From: Acidithiobacillus ferruginosus
GTDB taxonomy: Bacteria > Pseudomonadota > Gammaproteobacteria > Acidithiobacillales > Acidithiobacillaceae
DNA length: 11,036 nucleotides
Assembly (NCBI RefSeq): GCF_018854495.1
Contig: NZ_JABBDR010000200.1
Location: 1-11,036 of the forward strand
Reading direction: 5' to 3'
Shown here one piece after another: positions 1-7,195 of the stretch. The stretch's first letter is position 1, and each line of letters starts with the position of its first letter. The position numbers were made by a program, and so were the translations under genes. A model generated the notes under the pieces. It made no database searches and was not told where the DNA came from. It saw only the letters and a list, made by a program, of their open reading frames with translations.

Positions 1-1622
1 CCCGCCGCAAGCAATGCATCGTAAGCGGATACGCCCCCTTTTTTGGCCGAGATGATCGTCCGGAGGTCCTGCGCATCCACGGGAAGGAGTGTTTTCGCGG
101 TTTTAGTAGCGCTTGTAGTCGACTTGCGCGGTTTCTTAGAGGAATTGGCGGGTGCGCGATCACGTAATTTAGCCGTAATAATGCCCACGAGATCTAGCGC
201 GGACAGGCCCGGATGCTCTGCTTCGGCTTCCGCCACCAGGATTTCCGCGATGTCCCCAGCCAACCCGAGCTGTTCCAAAATAGGCAGAAGGATGCCGCGC
301 ACATCCAGATTCGTGCTTGCCGCCTTTTCGGTCGTGGCCGAAGCCACCGGAGAGCGGGTGGCGAGGACAGGTTGCCCTGGCATGCAACTCAGCGCGTCGC
401 TGAACACCTGCAGAACCTGGTCCTGCATGGGGCGGATGTCATCATATTGTGCGATCGCCTCGCGATCCCCACGTTTCAACGCATTGATCATGGGCGCGAT
501 AAGCCGCATGTGCTCACTAGCCACCTGTCGCAGCAGACCAGCGTCGATACGTTCAGGGCGACGGTTCAGAACCCCGAGCTGAATGGCGCGCAGCTGCGCC
601 ATCATGAAGAGATTGATCAACACGTCCACAATCCCCTGGCTCTCTTCATATAACACCTGACGGACTTCGTCGGTGAGCGGCGATATCTCCCGCGTCCACT
701 GGTAGGTCCACATTCGCTCGACAAAGTAATTCCAGGTCGGCTCGTTCTCCATGCGCTCCCAAACCAGACTCCCCAGACCGCTCGCGCGACGTGCCTGCCG
801 GAAGTCTCCCTGCAACAGGGGCAGCGCGCCCATCGTGCCGATGAGGATCACCGGGATACCAATGGTATTCACCAGGGTCACGAGGAAGTTCAACAGCGCT
901 TCGGCCCCAGTACCTGGCGCTTCCCGAATGTGCTGGATTTCATCGACAATCAGCACACCCAATGCGTGCAGGTTCGCGACATGCGCCATATGCACCATCA
1001 TCTCATCGACAGATCGCCGACTACTCCCAAATTGCGCGCTATAACGCGTGCCCAACAAGTCATCCATGCTCCGAAAGAAGCTGATGCAAAGCTGCTTGGG
1101 CGACCCTTTGTGCGGACTATCCAGCTTGAGCCAAACCACTTGGTCGAGACTGCGGGGCTCGGCATGGTGAATTTTTTGCGGATATAACTCCAATATTCTG
1201 GCCATGCCGTAGCTTTTGCCAATGCCGGAACATCCAATCAGCGCAAAACTGCTCGCGGTTGACCGGACAGAACGTCCGCCGGCCATGAGATCCTTTTCAA
1301 ATACCCGGGTAGCGCCTTCCCGGACGCGGCGGGTATAGTCAGCCGTGGTGGGGTTGCGACACAGATAACCTTGACGGATCAGAAGGCCAAATTTTGCTTC
1401 CAGGCTGAGGTGGGTTTCCAGCGGCTCAAAATAGCCTTTAAGCCGCGAGATGCAATGGGCGCGCAGATGCGCGGGATAATCACGCTCCGCCGCGTTGAAG
1501 GTGGGTGGAGCCGCCATGGCCAGCAAGGCATCATGCGTTGACATGGGAGGCGGCAATTTCGCGATAAAGGGGTTATCCCGATATTCGGGCAACGTGAGGT
1601 CCTCATCCGCCGTGGTCGTCAT
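1..1622 (-). CDS. tnsC: Tn7-type transposition regulator ATPase TnsC (3' end outside window)
   Basis: TnsC is the AAA+ ATPase that links target-bound selectors to the TnsA/TnsB transposase. The reading frame was checked codon by codon from an ATG at 1622 down to position 3 without a stop, giving 540 visible residues against about 555 for Tn7 TnsC, so only a short tail is missing. Walker A is GCSGIGKS at residues 130-137 and Walker B is LIVDE with the acidic pair D227-E228; an IGT sensor-like segment follows. The start is chosen because GGGAGGA sits about 8 bases upstream, and it overlaps the tnsB 3' end by 20 bp, implying coupling. The Lys/Ser/Thr-rich stretch near residue 505 followed by a conserved-looking tail matches where Tn7 TnsC contacts TnsA. 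Family assignment is secure; the exact C-terminus is not visible. Confidence 0.93.
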   Translation of the reverse strand, partial: MTTTADEDLTLPEYRDNPFIAKLPPPMSTHDALLAMAAPPTFNAAERDYPAHLRAHCISRLKGYFEPLETHLSLEAKFGLLIRQGYLCRNPTTADYTRRVREGATRVFEKDLMAGGRSVRSTASSFALIGCSGIGKSYGMARILELYPQKIHHAEPRSLDQVVWLKLDSPHKGSPKQLCISFFRSMDDLLGTRYSAQFGSSRRSVDEMMVHMAHVANLHALGVLIVDEIQHIREAPGTGAEALLNFLVTLVNTIGIPVILIGTMGALPLLQGDFRQARRASGLGSLVWERMENEPTWNYFVERMWTYQWTREISPLTDEVRQVLYEESQGIVDVLINLFMMAQLRAIQLGVLNRRPERIDAGLLRQVASEHMRLIAPMINALKRGDREAIAQYDDIRPMQDQVLQVFSDALSCMPGQPVLATRSPVASATTEKAASTNLDVRGILLPILEQLGLAGDIAEILVAEAEAEHPGLSALDLVGIITAKLRDRAPANSSKKPRKSTTSATKTAKTLLPVDAQDLRTIISAKKGGVSAYDALLAA

Positions 1623-3771
1623 CGCCCTGATCCTCCCGTTGCCCGCGCATAATATCCGCTATCCCGGGGAGACGATAATCGTCGGTCTCTTTTGTTTTGG
1701 GAAAAGGCAGGACTGCCGCAGTTCCCGGCGCTTCCTCACCGGGAGGAAGCATCCTGAAAGCCTCCCGCTTTCTGTTTTCCTGACTCTCCTTGCTACGATT
1801 TTCGCGGATGTTTCCTATCCGCTGACGCGCGCTGCCAGAGGGTGGGGGTGCTTCCGATCGCATGGCTTCCGCCTCATTCACGATCCCCTTAATTTTTTCA
1901 TTCAAGTTGATGCGGCCACGAAGGGCTTGCGGCTCATGATTCCTTTGGCTTCGCCTCTCTTCGCCATTTACCTGAAGAATTTCCCATAGCATTCGACCCC
2001 GATGATGACGGCTTTTCTCTGTGAGCGTGCAGGGGATAAATTTCCCGCGCTTGACGTCTTCGTGCAGATAAATCTCGTCCATGTGGCGAGGATCATAGGA
2101 GATGCGAACTTTCCAGCGTCCCTTTTGGCGTGCGCGTTCGAACCAGTGCTCTTCCATCGCTTTTTCACAGGTGTAAAAGCAGGTCGCATAGCGGATTCCT
2201 GTAGCGGTGACGGTCGCATCGTCGCTCGGCATCAAGCTCAACTGGACTTTTTCCGGCGCGAATGCGCGTAAGCTACCACTACGATGGGCAACACCCCACT
2301 CCCACAACTCGCAAGGAATTTCCGGTACCCGGTCGGCGATCATATCCGGTGACTTTTCATATTCACTGAGCGGGTGCTGATTGTTGTAATACAGAATGCA
2401 GCAGAGAATGATGCGGGTGAACTGGTCTATATCGAGAGTCGCGTCGAGGCGGTAGTCCCTGGCGCCGCGCTCTTGGTAATCCGGAGCAACAAAGCCCGGC
2501 GTAAAGGCCTTGAAACGCGCGGGAAGCAAACGAAACCGCTGTTCCACGATGCCTTTCCAGTCCGCCCGGTACGGTGCGGCATTCTCGACGTGCACCTGAT
2601 AATTCTTGATGAGCGTCTCTATGGTCTTGCCCGCAATTTCTCCCTTATCGCCCAGCAATACGTCGGGCATGGCCTGACACGGCCAATCCGCGTTCTGAAT
2701 ATCAACACCGAACTGACGGCAATAGGCCACTTTTGACGTTACGGCGTTCGTCAGCGCCATCATCGCACTGACCCAGGACGGACCTTCCAGGCCCACGTAT
2801 ACGCCCGTAATCATTCTGCTGAAAACGTCTATCAAGATATAGAGTACGGGTCGCCCCACGATCATGGTGCGGTCGTATCTGGAAACCAGGTATACGTCCG
2901 CGATGGTGGCATCAATCTGATAACGCGATGCCGGGCCAACGGTTTCGGCCGTGGAGGATCCCAGGATTGCCCGCATATCCTTGTCATATACTCTGGGGGT
3001 GCGGCGTATACGATCCAGACGGAAGACGTCGTTATCCTTCTCATACCAGTAGCGGAATTGCCGCAAGCTGGGAATATATTTTTGCGGAACCAGTTCCTGC
3101 TGGCCGGTGTGTTCGTTGATGACGCGTTCGCAAAAATTATCGGCAATCAGCTCGTCGTAGGCACCCCGAAAATCCAACTGACTATTGGTGATGAACTTCT
3201 TTGTGGCAACAGCGCGAAATAGCTGCCGCATCTCTGACGTCACGTTGACGCCCAGATCGTCTCGATCAGGAATGCGCCCGCGTTTTTTTTCAGAAACGGA
3301 CTTGTCTTTGCCCAGCCCACCACACCGCGCATAATCAGGCAGTAGAGCGTTGGGTGTCATGCCGCGCTGCCAATACCGGCGCAAAAAACGGTAAATCGTT
3401 TGCTTGGTTACTCCAGATTCTTCCATGCCTCTTTTAACCGCTTCACTACGGGCAATGGCATCGAAAATGGCCGGTTGATCAAAAATCAGCGGACGAATCG
3501 TCTCCCAGGCGGAGTCGCGTTTGTCCCGGTAGACATCTGATATGTTTTCATCCGCCAGTGCGAGTAGCCATGGGTCATTCTCAACCACACGCCACTCGCC
3601 GGCATCGCGCATCTTCTCCATTTCCTCCGCTTGATAGAATTCTGGCAGGGCATTGGCATCGCGAATGTCGATGACATACAGACCCCGCATTCCCGGATCA
3701 ATCCAGAGCACACGCTCAACTCGGTGTTCCTCCGGAAACTCCAGCAAAAGATTCACAGACAAATCCTTCAT
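1603..3771 (-). CDS. tnsB: Tn7-type DDE transposase TnsB
   Basis: TnsB binds the transposon ends and performs 3'-end cleavage and strand transfer, working with TnsA. The protein is 722 residues (Tn7 TnsB about 702). An N-terminal part with a helix-turn-helix-like stretch near residues 111-137 precedes an RNase H-like core. The DDE triad is D287 (in RYQIDAT), D375 (in LLGDKGE) and E410 (in KGIVEQRF); the spacings of 88 and 35 residues equal those of Tn7 TnsB (273/361/396). After the core come a beta-barrel-like region and a charged C-terminal tail rich in Arg, Glu and Asp. The start ATG overlaps the tnsA stop in an ATGA and has AGGAGG upstream, which fixes it. No lesion is visible, so the gene looks functional. 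Confidence 0.96.
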   Translation of the reverse strand: MKDLSVNLLLEFPEEHRVERVLWIDPGMRGLYVIDIRDANALPEFYQAEEMEKMRDAGEWRVVENDPWLLALADENISDVYRDKRDSAWETIRPLIFDQPAIFDAIARSEAVKRGMEESGVTKQTIYRFLRRYWQRGMTPNALLPDYARCGGLGKDKSVSEKKRGRIPDRDDLGVNVTSEMRQLFRAVATKKFITNSQLDFRGAYDELIADNFCERVINEHTGQQELVPQKYIPSLRQFRYWYEKDNDVFRLDRIRRTPRVYDKDMRAILGSSTAETVGPASRYQIDATIADVYLVSRYDRTMIVGRPVLYILIDVFSRMITGVYVGLEGPSWVSAMMALTNAVTSKVAYCRQFGVDIQNADWPCQAMPDVLLGDKGEIAGKTIETLIKNYQVHVENAAPYRADWKGIVEQRFRLLPARFKAFTPGFVAPDYQERGARDYRLDATLDIDQFTRIILCCILYYNNQHPLSEYEKSPDMIADRVPEIPCELWEWGVAHRSGSLRAFAPEKVQLSLMPSDDATVTATGIRYATCFYTCEKAMEEHWFERARQKGRWKVRISYDPRHMDEIYLHEDVKRGKFIPCTLTEKSRHHRGRMLWEILQVNGEERRSQRNHEPQALRGRINLNEKIKGIVNEAEAMRSEAPPPSGSARQRIGNIRENRSKESQENRKREAFRMLPPGEEAPGTAAVLPFPKTKETDDYRLPGIADIMRGQREDQGDDDHGG

Positions 3772-4598
3772 CCGCTGGCCCTCCTGGATTCATCCGTGGG
3801 CACCTGAAATTGACGCAATGGCCAGGTGTCCGTAATAGCCGTATCCATGGGACAGGAAATCGCCTTCCGTGCCAAGAGGTGACGGATAAGCAGGAGACTG
3901 TCGCCCACATGCATAGCAAGTTGCTGGTCCATGGCCAGACAGAATTGCCTCAAGGTGGTTGCGGGATGGGACGGGAGTGCCCGCAACAGCAGGCGTGCCT
4001 TTTCTTGATAGTAACCTTCGTAAGGCGCGGTCAATTGGTCAAGGGTAATATAGGGATGCAGCCATGCAATGTTGGTGACTATTGCTTCGGGGATATCTCG
4101 CTCAGTAATGATTCCCCAGTCCACGCCCTGCTGTACCCAATAGCGCCGTTCGATTTCCAGCTTATCAATGACGCGAGGTTTCTCGAGTTCGCTGGCGGGC
4201 TTGACGGCACGGGCCAACTGCTTCAGCTTCCCTTCATAAGCGATATCGACCAAAAAATCCGTAGTCATGACTATTTCTGTAGCGGCGTCTCGCGGATGCT
4301 TTATATCGAGATCCGCGGCAATACGGCGGGTGTATTCACGGTCGAGGGGATACTGCTCGCGGATGTCCGTAACGGTATCCGCCCAGTCAAACTGGTAAAA
4401 AGTATCTCGCTCAATGTCGGAGAGGAGGTGGTGTACGCGGCCGGTCTTGATTCCGGCAATTCGATGTGAGCGGCCATGGGAGGCCACATCCTGTATGGTC
4501 AGCCACGGCTTGTAACTTGTACCGCGGCCTCGCCCTCGCCCTTCTTTCTGGAAGCGCGCGATTTTGTCTTCATCAAACGCGTAACGCCGGCGAGCCAT
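3768..4598 (-). CDS. tnsA: Tn7-type endonuclease TnsA
   Basis: TnsA is the restriction-enzyme-like nuclease that cuts the 5' ends of the transposon so that Tn7 moves by cut-and-paste. The chosen ATG at 4598 gives 276 residues (Tn7 273). From this start the first 33 residues align without gaps with Tn7 TnsA, including KEGRG at 18-22 and PWL at 31-33. A longer frame from a GTG at 4646 exists but would begin upstream of the predicted -10 element, so it is rejected. Active-site residues are E63 (LLSDIE), D114 (TTDFLVD) and K133 (AVKPA), equal to Tn7 E63/D114/K132 with one extra residue in the loop. ERRYW near residue 150 is another family hallmark. It overlaps tnsB by 4 bp and heads the tnsABC operon. 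Confidence 0.94.
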   Translation of the reverse strand: MARRRYAFDEDKIARFQKEGRGRGRGTSYKPWLTIQDVASHGRSHRIAGIKTGRVHHLLSDIERDTFYQFDWADTVTDIREQYPLDREYTRRIAADLDIKHPRDAATEIVMTTDFLVDIAYEGKLKQLARAVKPASELEKPRVIDKLEIERRYWVQQGVDWGIITERDIPEAIVTNIAWLHPYITLDQLTAPYEGYYQEKARLLLRALPSHPATTLRQFCLAMDQQLAMHVGDSLLLIRHLLARKAISCPMDTAITDTWPLRQFQVPTDESRRASG

Positions 4599-4631
4599 AG
4601 CAGGTATCCCCAACCTGATGATCTGTGAGTC

Positions 4632-4660
4632 AGCATACACCTTCACTCCAAAGCTGAAAA
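4632..4660 (-). promoter_or_regulatory. Candidate tnsA promoter beside the innermost TnsB site
   Basis: On the minus strand TTTTCA (4655-4660) and TATGCT (4632-4637) are separated by 17 bases and could be -35 and -10 boxes. The -35 box directly abuts the innermost end repeat (4661-4680). Transcription would start near 4625, giving a leader of about 27 bases before the tnsA ATG. Each hexamer matches the consensus at only four positions, so this is a suggestion. If right, TnsB bound to the end could repress its own operon. Confidence 0.4.
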
Positions 4661-4750
4661 CACAGGATGATACTTTTTTGTCGGGGATGATACTTTTTTG
4701 TTCAGGATGAAACTATTTTGTCCGGGATGATACTTTTTTGTCCGTTAACA
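4661..4750 (-). repeat. Tn7R-like transposon end with four TnsB-type binding repeats
   Basis: Four 20-bp units stand head to tail at 4661, 4681, 4701 and 4721. They share GGATGATACTTTTTTG, with one unit diverged to GGATGAAACTATTTTG. On the minus strand each reads (G/A)ACAAAAAAGTATCATCC, close to the Tn7 sites of the GACAATAAAGTCTTAAAC type. Outside them an 8-base tip TGTTAACG precedes GGACA, as TGTGGGCG does in Tn7. Four overlapping sites in about 90 bp is the Tn7 right-end design; the left end of Tn7 has three spaced sites. The outer boundary could be 4750 or 4752, since TGTGTT offers two TGT registers; 4750 gives the Tn7 spacing. Confidence 0.9.
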
Positions 4751-5587
4751 CATCCATGCCAGCCCACCACTCGGGAAGGGGTAAAGCTGCAAAAGTATCC
4801 CCGTGCTTTTGGCGAGCAGAACTAGGTGATGCACCATGGCCGATAGGGAAGCGAAACCTATGCCACGTCCAGGAACCATGTGTAAAAGTTCGAGCCCGAA
4901 GTAAGCGATGCGGCCAGCGACGTAAGTGATAATTACAGCTTTGATCAACACGCGCCGCATTGTTTTGTCTGCCTGGAACCACTTGGGAGACTTCCACGCG
5001 AGCAGTAAGACGGGTGCTGTGAATGCGGCATCGAACCAGGGATCAGAGATCGTGCCCACGCCCACGCATACCAACAACAGCGGAAGCGACCATCCTGGGC
5101 GGTCAGTAAAATACCGGATCAGGCCAATGGCACCGAGTAACCCAAATGCCCATACGCTGTTGTGGGTAACCGGGTAGGCCAGGATGGCGGGCTGTCCTAT
5201 GGCCATAGGACTGGCCAATAAAGCGAGCAACCATGCCAGCCCCGCCCAACTCCAAGATTTGGTGGCCACTTTAACGAGCAGGCCCGTTAACAAGGCATTC
5301 ACAACGAAAACAAGCCATCCCTGAATGATGATGGATGCCCCGGAAACTCCAGCCAAGGCATAGAAGATCAGCGCAAAAGGCAGCAGGCTCAGGATCTGGT
5401 TGTCTTGGGTGAAACGCCAGGTGAACGGGAAACGCCAGCCGTGGTGGACGATGCCTTGATAGATCAGCGCCATCTCCGCCATGTCGGGATTCAACGGCAG
5501 CGTCTGAAACGCCGTTCCCAAACTGCTGATGAGTGCCGCAACAGAAAGTACCGCGAATAGCGCCCACAACGCCCAGCGTTTAGCCAT
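4745..5587 (-). pseudogene. Polytopic membrane glycosyltransferase-like gene truncated by the Tn7-like insertion
   Basis: The frame starts at ATG 5587 with a strong AGAGGA ribosome site. It encodes about 279 host residues, then runs into the transposon tip, where TGT-TAA adds a Cys and a stop. The protein is very hydrophobic, with membrane segments near residues 6-24, 66-104, 112-130, 145-160, 168-180, 186-198 and 213-230. The first loop carries PDMAE (D35, E38) just after the first helix, and a later loop carries SDPWFD (181-186). This topology, with acidic residues in the first periplasmic loop, resembles GT-C glycosyltransferases of the ArnT/PMT type, which usually have 450-600 residues. 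The exact family is uncertain. The missing half should lie beyond the left end of the transposon. The product is probably inactive. Confidence 0.7.
4751..4755. other. Candidate 5-bp target duplication (catcc) flanking the Tn7-like end
   Basis: Tn7 family elements duplicate 5 bp of target. The five bases next to the terminus at 4750 are catcc on the plus strand. The partner copy would lie beside the unseen left end, so this is a prediction only. Confidence 0.4.
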
Positions 5588-5722
5588 AGTTTCCTCTAAG
5601 TTTGATCAGATTTTTTGTTTTCAGTGGATTGTGGACGCCATCCGTTTGAATGTTGCAGCCACTGCTTAGCACGGGTCCTCTGCCTTGTGGTTCATCGCGG
5701 TTGTGTGTATGCCGATAGATTA

Positions 5723-6577
5723 TTATAAGGCAGAGCTATCATTAAACAAAGCGCCACCAAGATCAAATGCCCCTTCTTCGAGCAAAATAGAAGCTATGCG
5801 GCTTGAGTTTTTAGATGCCCGATTAAACATGATCGGCCTAAACCCGAATAGCGGCGCGCGCTGCGAATCTCCAAACCATATTCCACGAAAATTACGGTTA
5901 TTTGCTTTTTGTAATACATCACAAAAACGAAATCCAGGTTGGCCTTTCGATATGTCACTTTCGTGAATCAATATGGATATAAAATTTTTATTAAGCTCTA
6001 TTATGTCTCTCCTATCGATGTAGTGTTCTATCCATCTGGCCCTTAATGTCATTTCAATATCTAGTTTTGTCGCCAAATAATATGCCACACCCAAGTGATG
6101 GGCTCCATCAGCGATGCATAGATGGGACCGATGTCGTCGGTCCCATCCAAATGTACAGAATATATATTCAGTTCCGCGAGGGAACCGCGTTTTGGTAAAC
6201 CAGTTTAATGCAGACCATGCTGCATCTGGTGTTTCCCCATATTCATCAGCGGACTCAGATCGCATTTCTTTGCAACCGATTTCGCCCCAATGAAGCATGT
6301 CGACATGCCCCTCGTTATCGTCCGGATGAAGTCCTTTTCCATCGGATAAACTCTGTATTTCGCGGATATCATAGCTCGCCACGCCCTTCTCTTTGTCTTT
6401 GCAGATTTCCGTAAATAATTTTGGTAGCCGAAGATGCAGCCATCTATTATACGAGTCCGTACAAGCAGTCTCTGGAACATGGCTGAACGGTGTTAGTGAG
6501 TTATCTGTGGCCCACTCGCGTATTATTTCCGGACTTCCAATGAATTCTAACAAACCTCGCTTAAAAGTTCGTGTCAT
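5723..6577 (-). CDS. Unrecognised 284-residue protein, AT-richer than its neighbours
   Basis: I do not recognise this protein with confidence. It is soluble-looking, with no signal peptide or membrane segment. It has many Trp, His and Arg residues and a notable central stretch, CIADGAHHLGVAYYLAT, near residues 154-170. The DGxHHxxxAxYLA pattern recalls a small group of uncharacterised bacterial proteins (possibly DUF6685) and only vaguely the DGHHR motif of ParB-like domains; neither link is more than a guess. The ribosome site before ATG 6577 is weak. The gene follows the 70-codon gene by 18 bases and stays in the same frame, so the two are probably co-transcribed and translationally coupled. 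Its lower GC content contrasts with the GC-rich transposon and ATPase genes and suggests separate acquisition. Confidence 0.65.
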   Translation of the reverse strand: MTRTFKRGLLEFIGSPEIIREWATDNSLTPFSHVPETACTDSYNRWLHLRLPKLFTEICKDKEKGVASYDIREIQSLSDGKGLHPDDNEGHVDMLHWGEIGCKEMRSESADEYGETPDAAWSALNWFTKTRFPRGTEYIFCTFGWDRRHRSHLCIADGAHHLGVAYYLATKLDIEMTLRARWIEHYIDRRDIIELNKNFISILIHESDISKGQPGFRFCDVLQKANNRNFRGIWFGDSQRAPLFGFRPIMFNRASKNSSRIASILLEEGAFDLGGALFNDSSAL

Positions 6578-6595
6578 TTCTATGGAATCAGTAAG

Positions 6596-6808
6596 TTAAA
6601 CAGGATTGCAGAAACGATTTGTAATCATTTCTCTACGAGCATTTAACGGTAAAGCATCAATCTGCGCCTTGTTTTCATTGTAGTAGTCAATCGCTTGCCT
6701 GATCTCAGCCTCACTCATTAAGCGATCAAGTCGATCTAATCCGCAACCAACAACAGATCCAACGTCATGGCCGAAGTCTCTAGTAAGCCTATCGCGATAC
6801 ATATCCAT
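6596..6808 (-). CDS. Small unrecognised 70-residue protein upstream of the 284-residue gene
   Basis: A short gene starts at ATG 6808 with AAGGGA well placed upstream. The product is charged and mostly helical by composition, with an MSEAEIRQAIDYYNENK segment at residues 31-47. It has no membrane segment. I do not recognise the family. It ends in TAA at 6596, six sense codons before the next ATG in the same reading frame. It may be a small partner protein such as an antitoxin, regulator or immunity protein. Alternatively it is the N-terminal part of a 361-codon gene interrupted by one stop. Codon use matches the downstream gene, so the two came in together. Confidence 0.5.
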   Translation of the reverse strand: MDMYRDRLTRDFGHDVGSVVGCGLDRLDRLMSEAEIRQAIDYYNENKAQIDALPLNARREMITNRFCNPV

Positions 6809-6934
6809 TTTGGATTTCCCTTAGTCTGATATTGATAAGCATTTTATGACAATGGGGCGAAGTTATCCATCAACCTATACGCCAGCAAGACACGCCTCCT
6901 TGACCTTCTGGCTCGCCAGAAACGTCACCACCCG

Positions 6935-6950
6935 CCCTGCAGGCTGCAAG
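6935..6950 (-). repeat. 16-bp palindromic insertion, copy 1 (in ihfA remnant)
   Basis: Minus strand CTTGCAGCCTGCAGGG interrupts the codons for A-R-R-V-V and can be excised to restore them exactly. It has the dyad TGCAG-C-CTGCA and is identical to copy 3. The flanks are CAAGG and CGGG, as at copy 3. Confidence 0.75.
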
Positions 6951-7059
6951 CCTTGCCGCTATAGGAATCATCTCGCCGGTTTTGGGATTGCGGCCAGGGC
7001 GCGGGCGTTTGTCCCGGAGCGTGAAGTTACCGAAGCCCGACAGCTTCACGTCCTCGCCG

Positions 7060-7075
7060 GCCTTGCAGGCTGCAG
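7060..7075 (+). repeat. 16-bp palindromic insertion, copy 2, opposite orientation (in ihfA remnant)
   Basis: Plus strand GCCTTGCAGGCTGCAG interrupts the codons for A-A-G-E-D and restores them exactly when removed. It is a variant of copies 1 and 3 in inverted orientation, with the central base and edge bases changed. Confidence 0.7.
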
Positions 7076-7195
7076 GCCGCCAGCGTGCTGCAAAAGATGT
7101 CGAAGAATGACTCCACCAACGCCTTGCTCTCTTTACCGGTCAAACCCAACGTATCCACCAGACGATCCGTCAGATCTTTTTGGTCACCGTGGAAC

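Larger units (their letters stand above)
1..4750 (-). mobile_element. Right part of a Tn7-like transposon (tnsABC and right end)
   Basis: Seen: three overlapping minus-strand genes whose products match TnsA, TnsB and TnsC of Tn7 in length and catalytic motifs. They are followed outward by about 90 bp of 20-bp tandem repeats ending in a TGT-type terminus at 4750. Tn7 has the same layout at its right end: four overlapping TnsB sites, then tnsA reading inward. The TnsC of at least 540 residues argues for a classical Tn7-type element rather than a CRISPR-associated I-F3 element, whose TnsC is much shorter. The left end, cargo and target selectors (tnsD/tniQ, tnsE) must lie to the left of this window. 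The element has landed in a membrane-protein gene, not beside glmS, so its target-selection route is open. Confidence 0.93.
6875..7187 (-). pseudogene. ihfA: Broken integration host factor alpha-subunit gene (ihfA-like)
   Basis: IHF-alpha pairs with IHF-beta to bend DNA. After removing two 16-bp insertions the minus strand reads as a typical IHF-alpha: [18 protein letters not shown], then [15 protein letters not shown], then [19 protein letters not shown] and [12 protein letters not shown], ending at TAG 6875. The DNA-wedging Pro in the RNPKTG arm is kept. Lesions: insertion at 7060-7075, insertion at 6935-6950, and apparently one missing base next to a GTG start at 7187 (GTG ACC, five A, then GATCTG). 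Each insertion is 16 bp and shifts the frame, so no full protein is made. The flanking bases rejoin perfectly when the insertions are removed, so the events are recent relative to the gene's divergence. It is likely an island copy, as the chromosomal ihfA normally sits behind pheT. Confidence 0.85.

Noticed and set aside
4599..4646. A longer tnsA starting at GTG 4646
   Set aside because: The Tn7 TnsA N-terminus aligns gap-free from the ATG at 4598, and the GTG lies upstream of the predicted -10 box.
4661..4740. CRISPR array, because of regularly spaced repeats
   Set aside because: The 20-bp units are directly adjacent with no unique spacers and sit at a transposon terminus; they fit TnsB binding sites.
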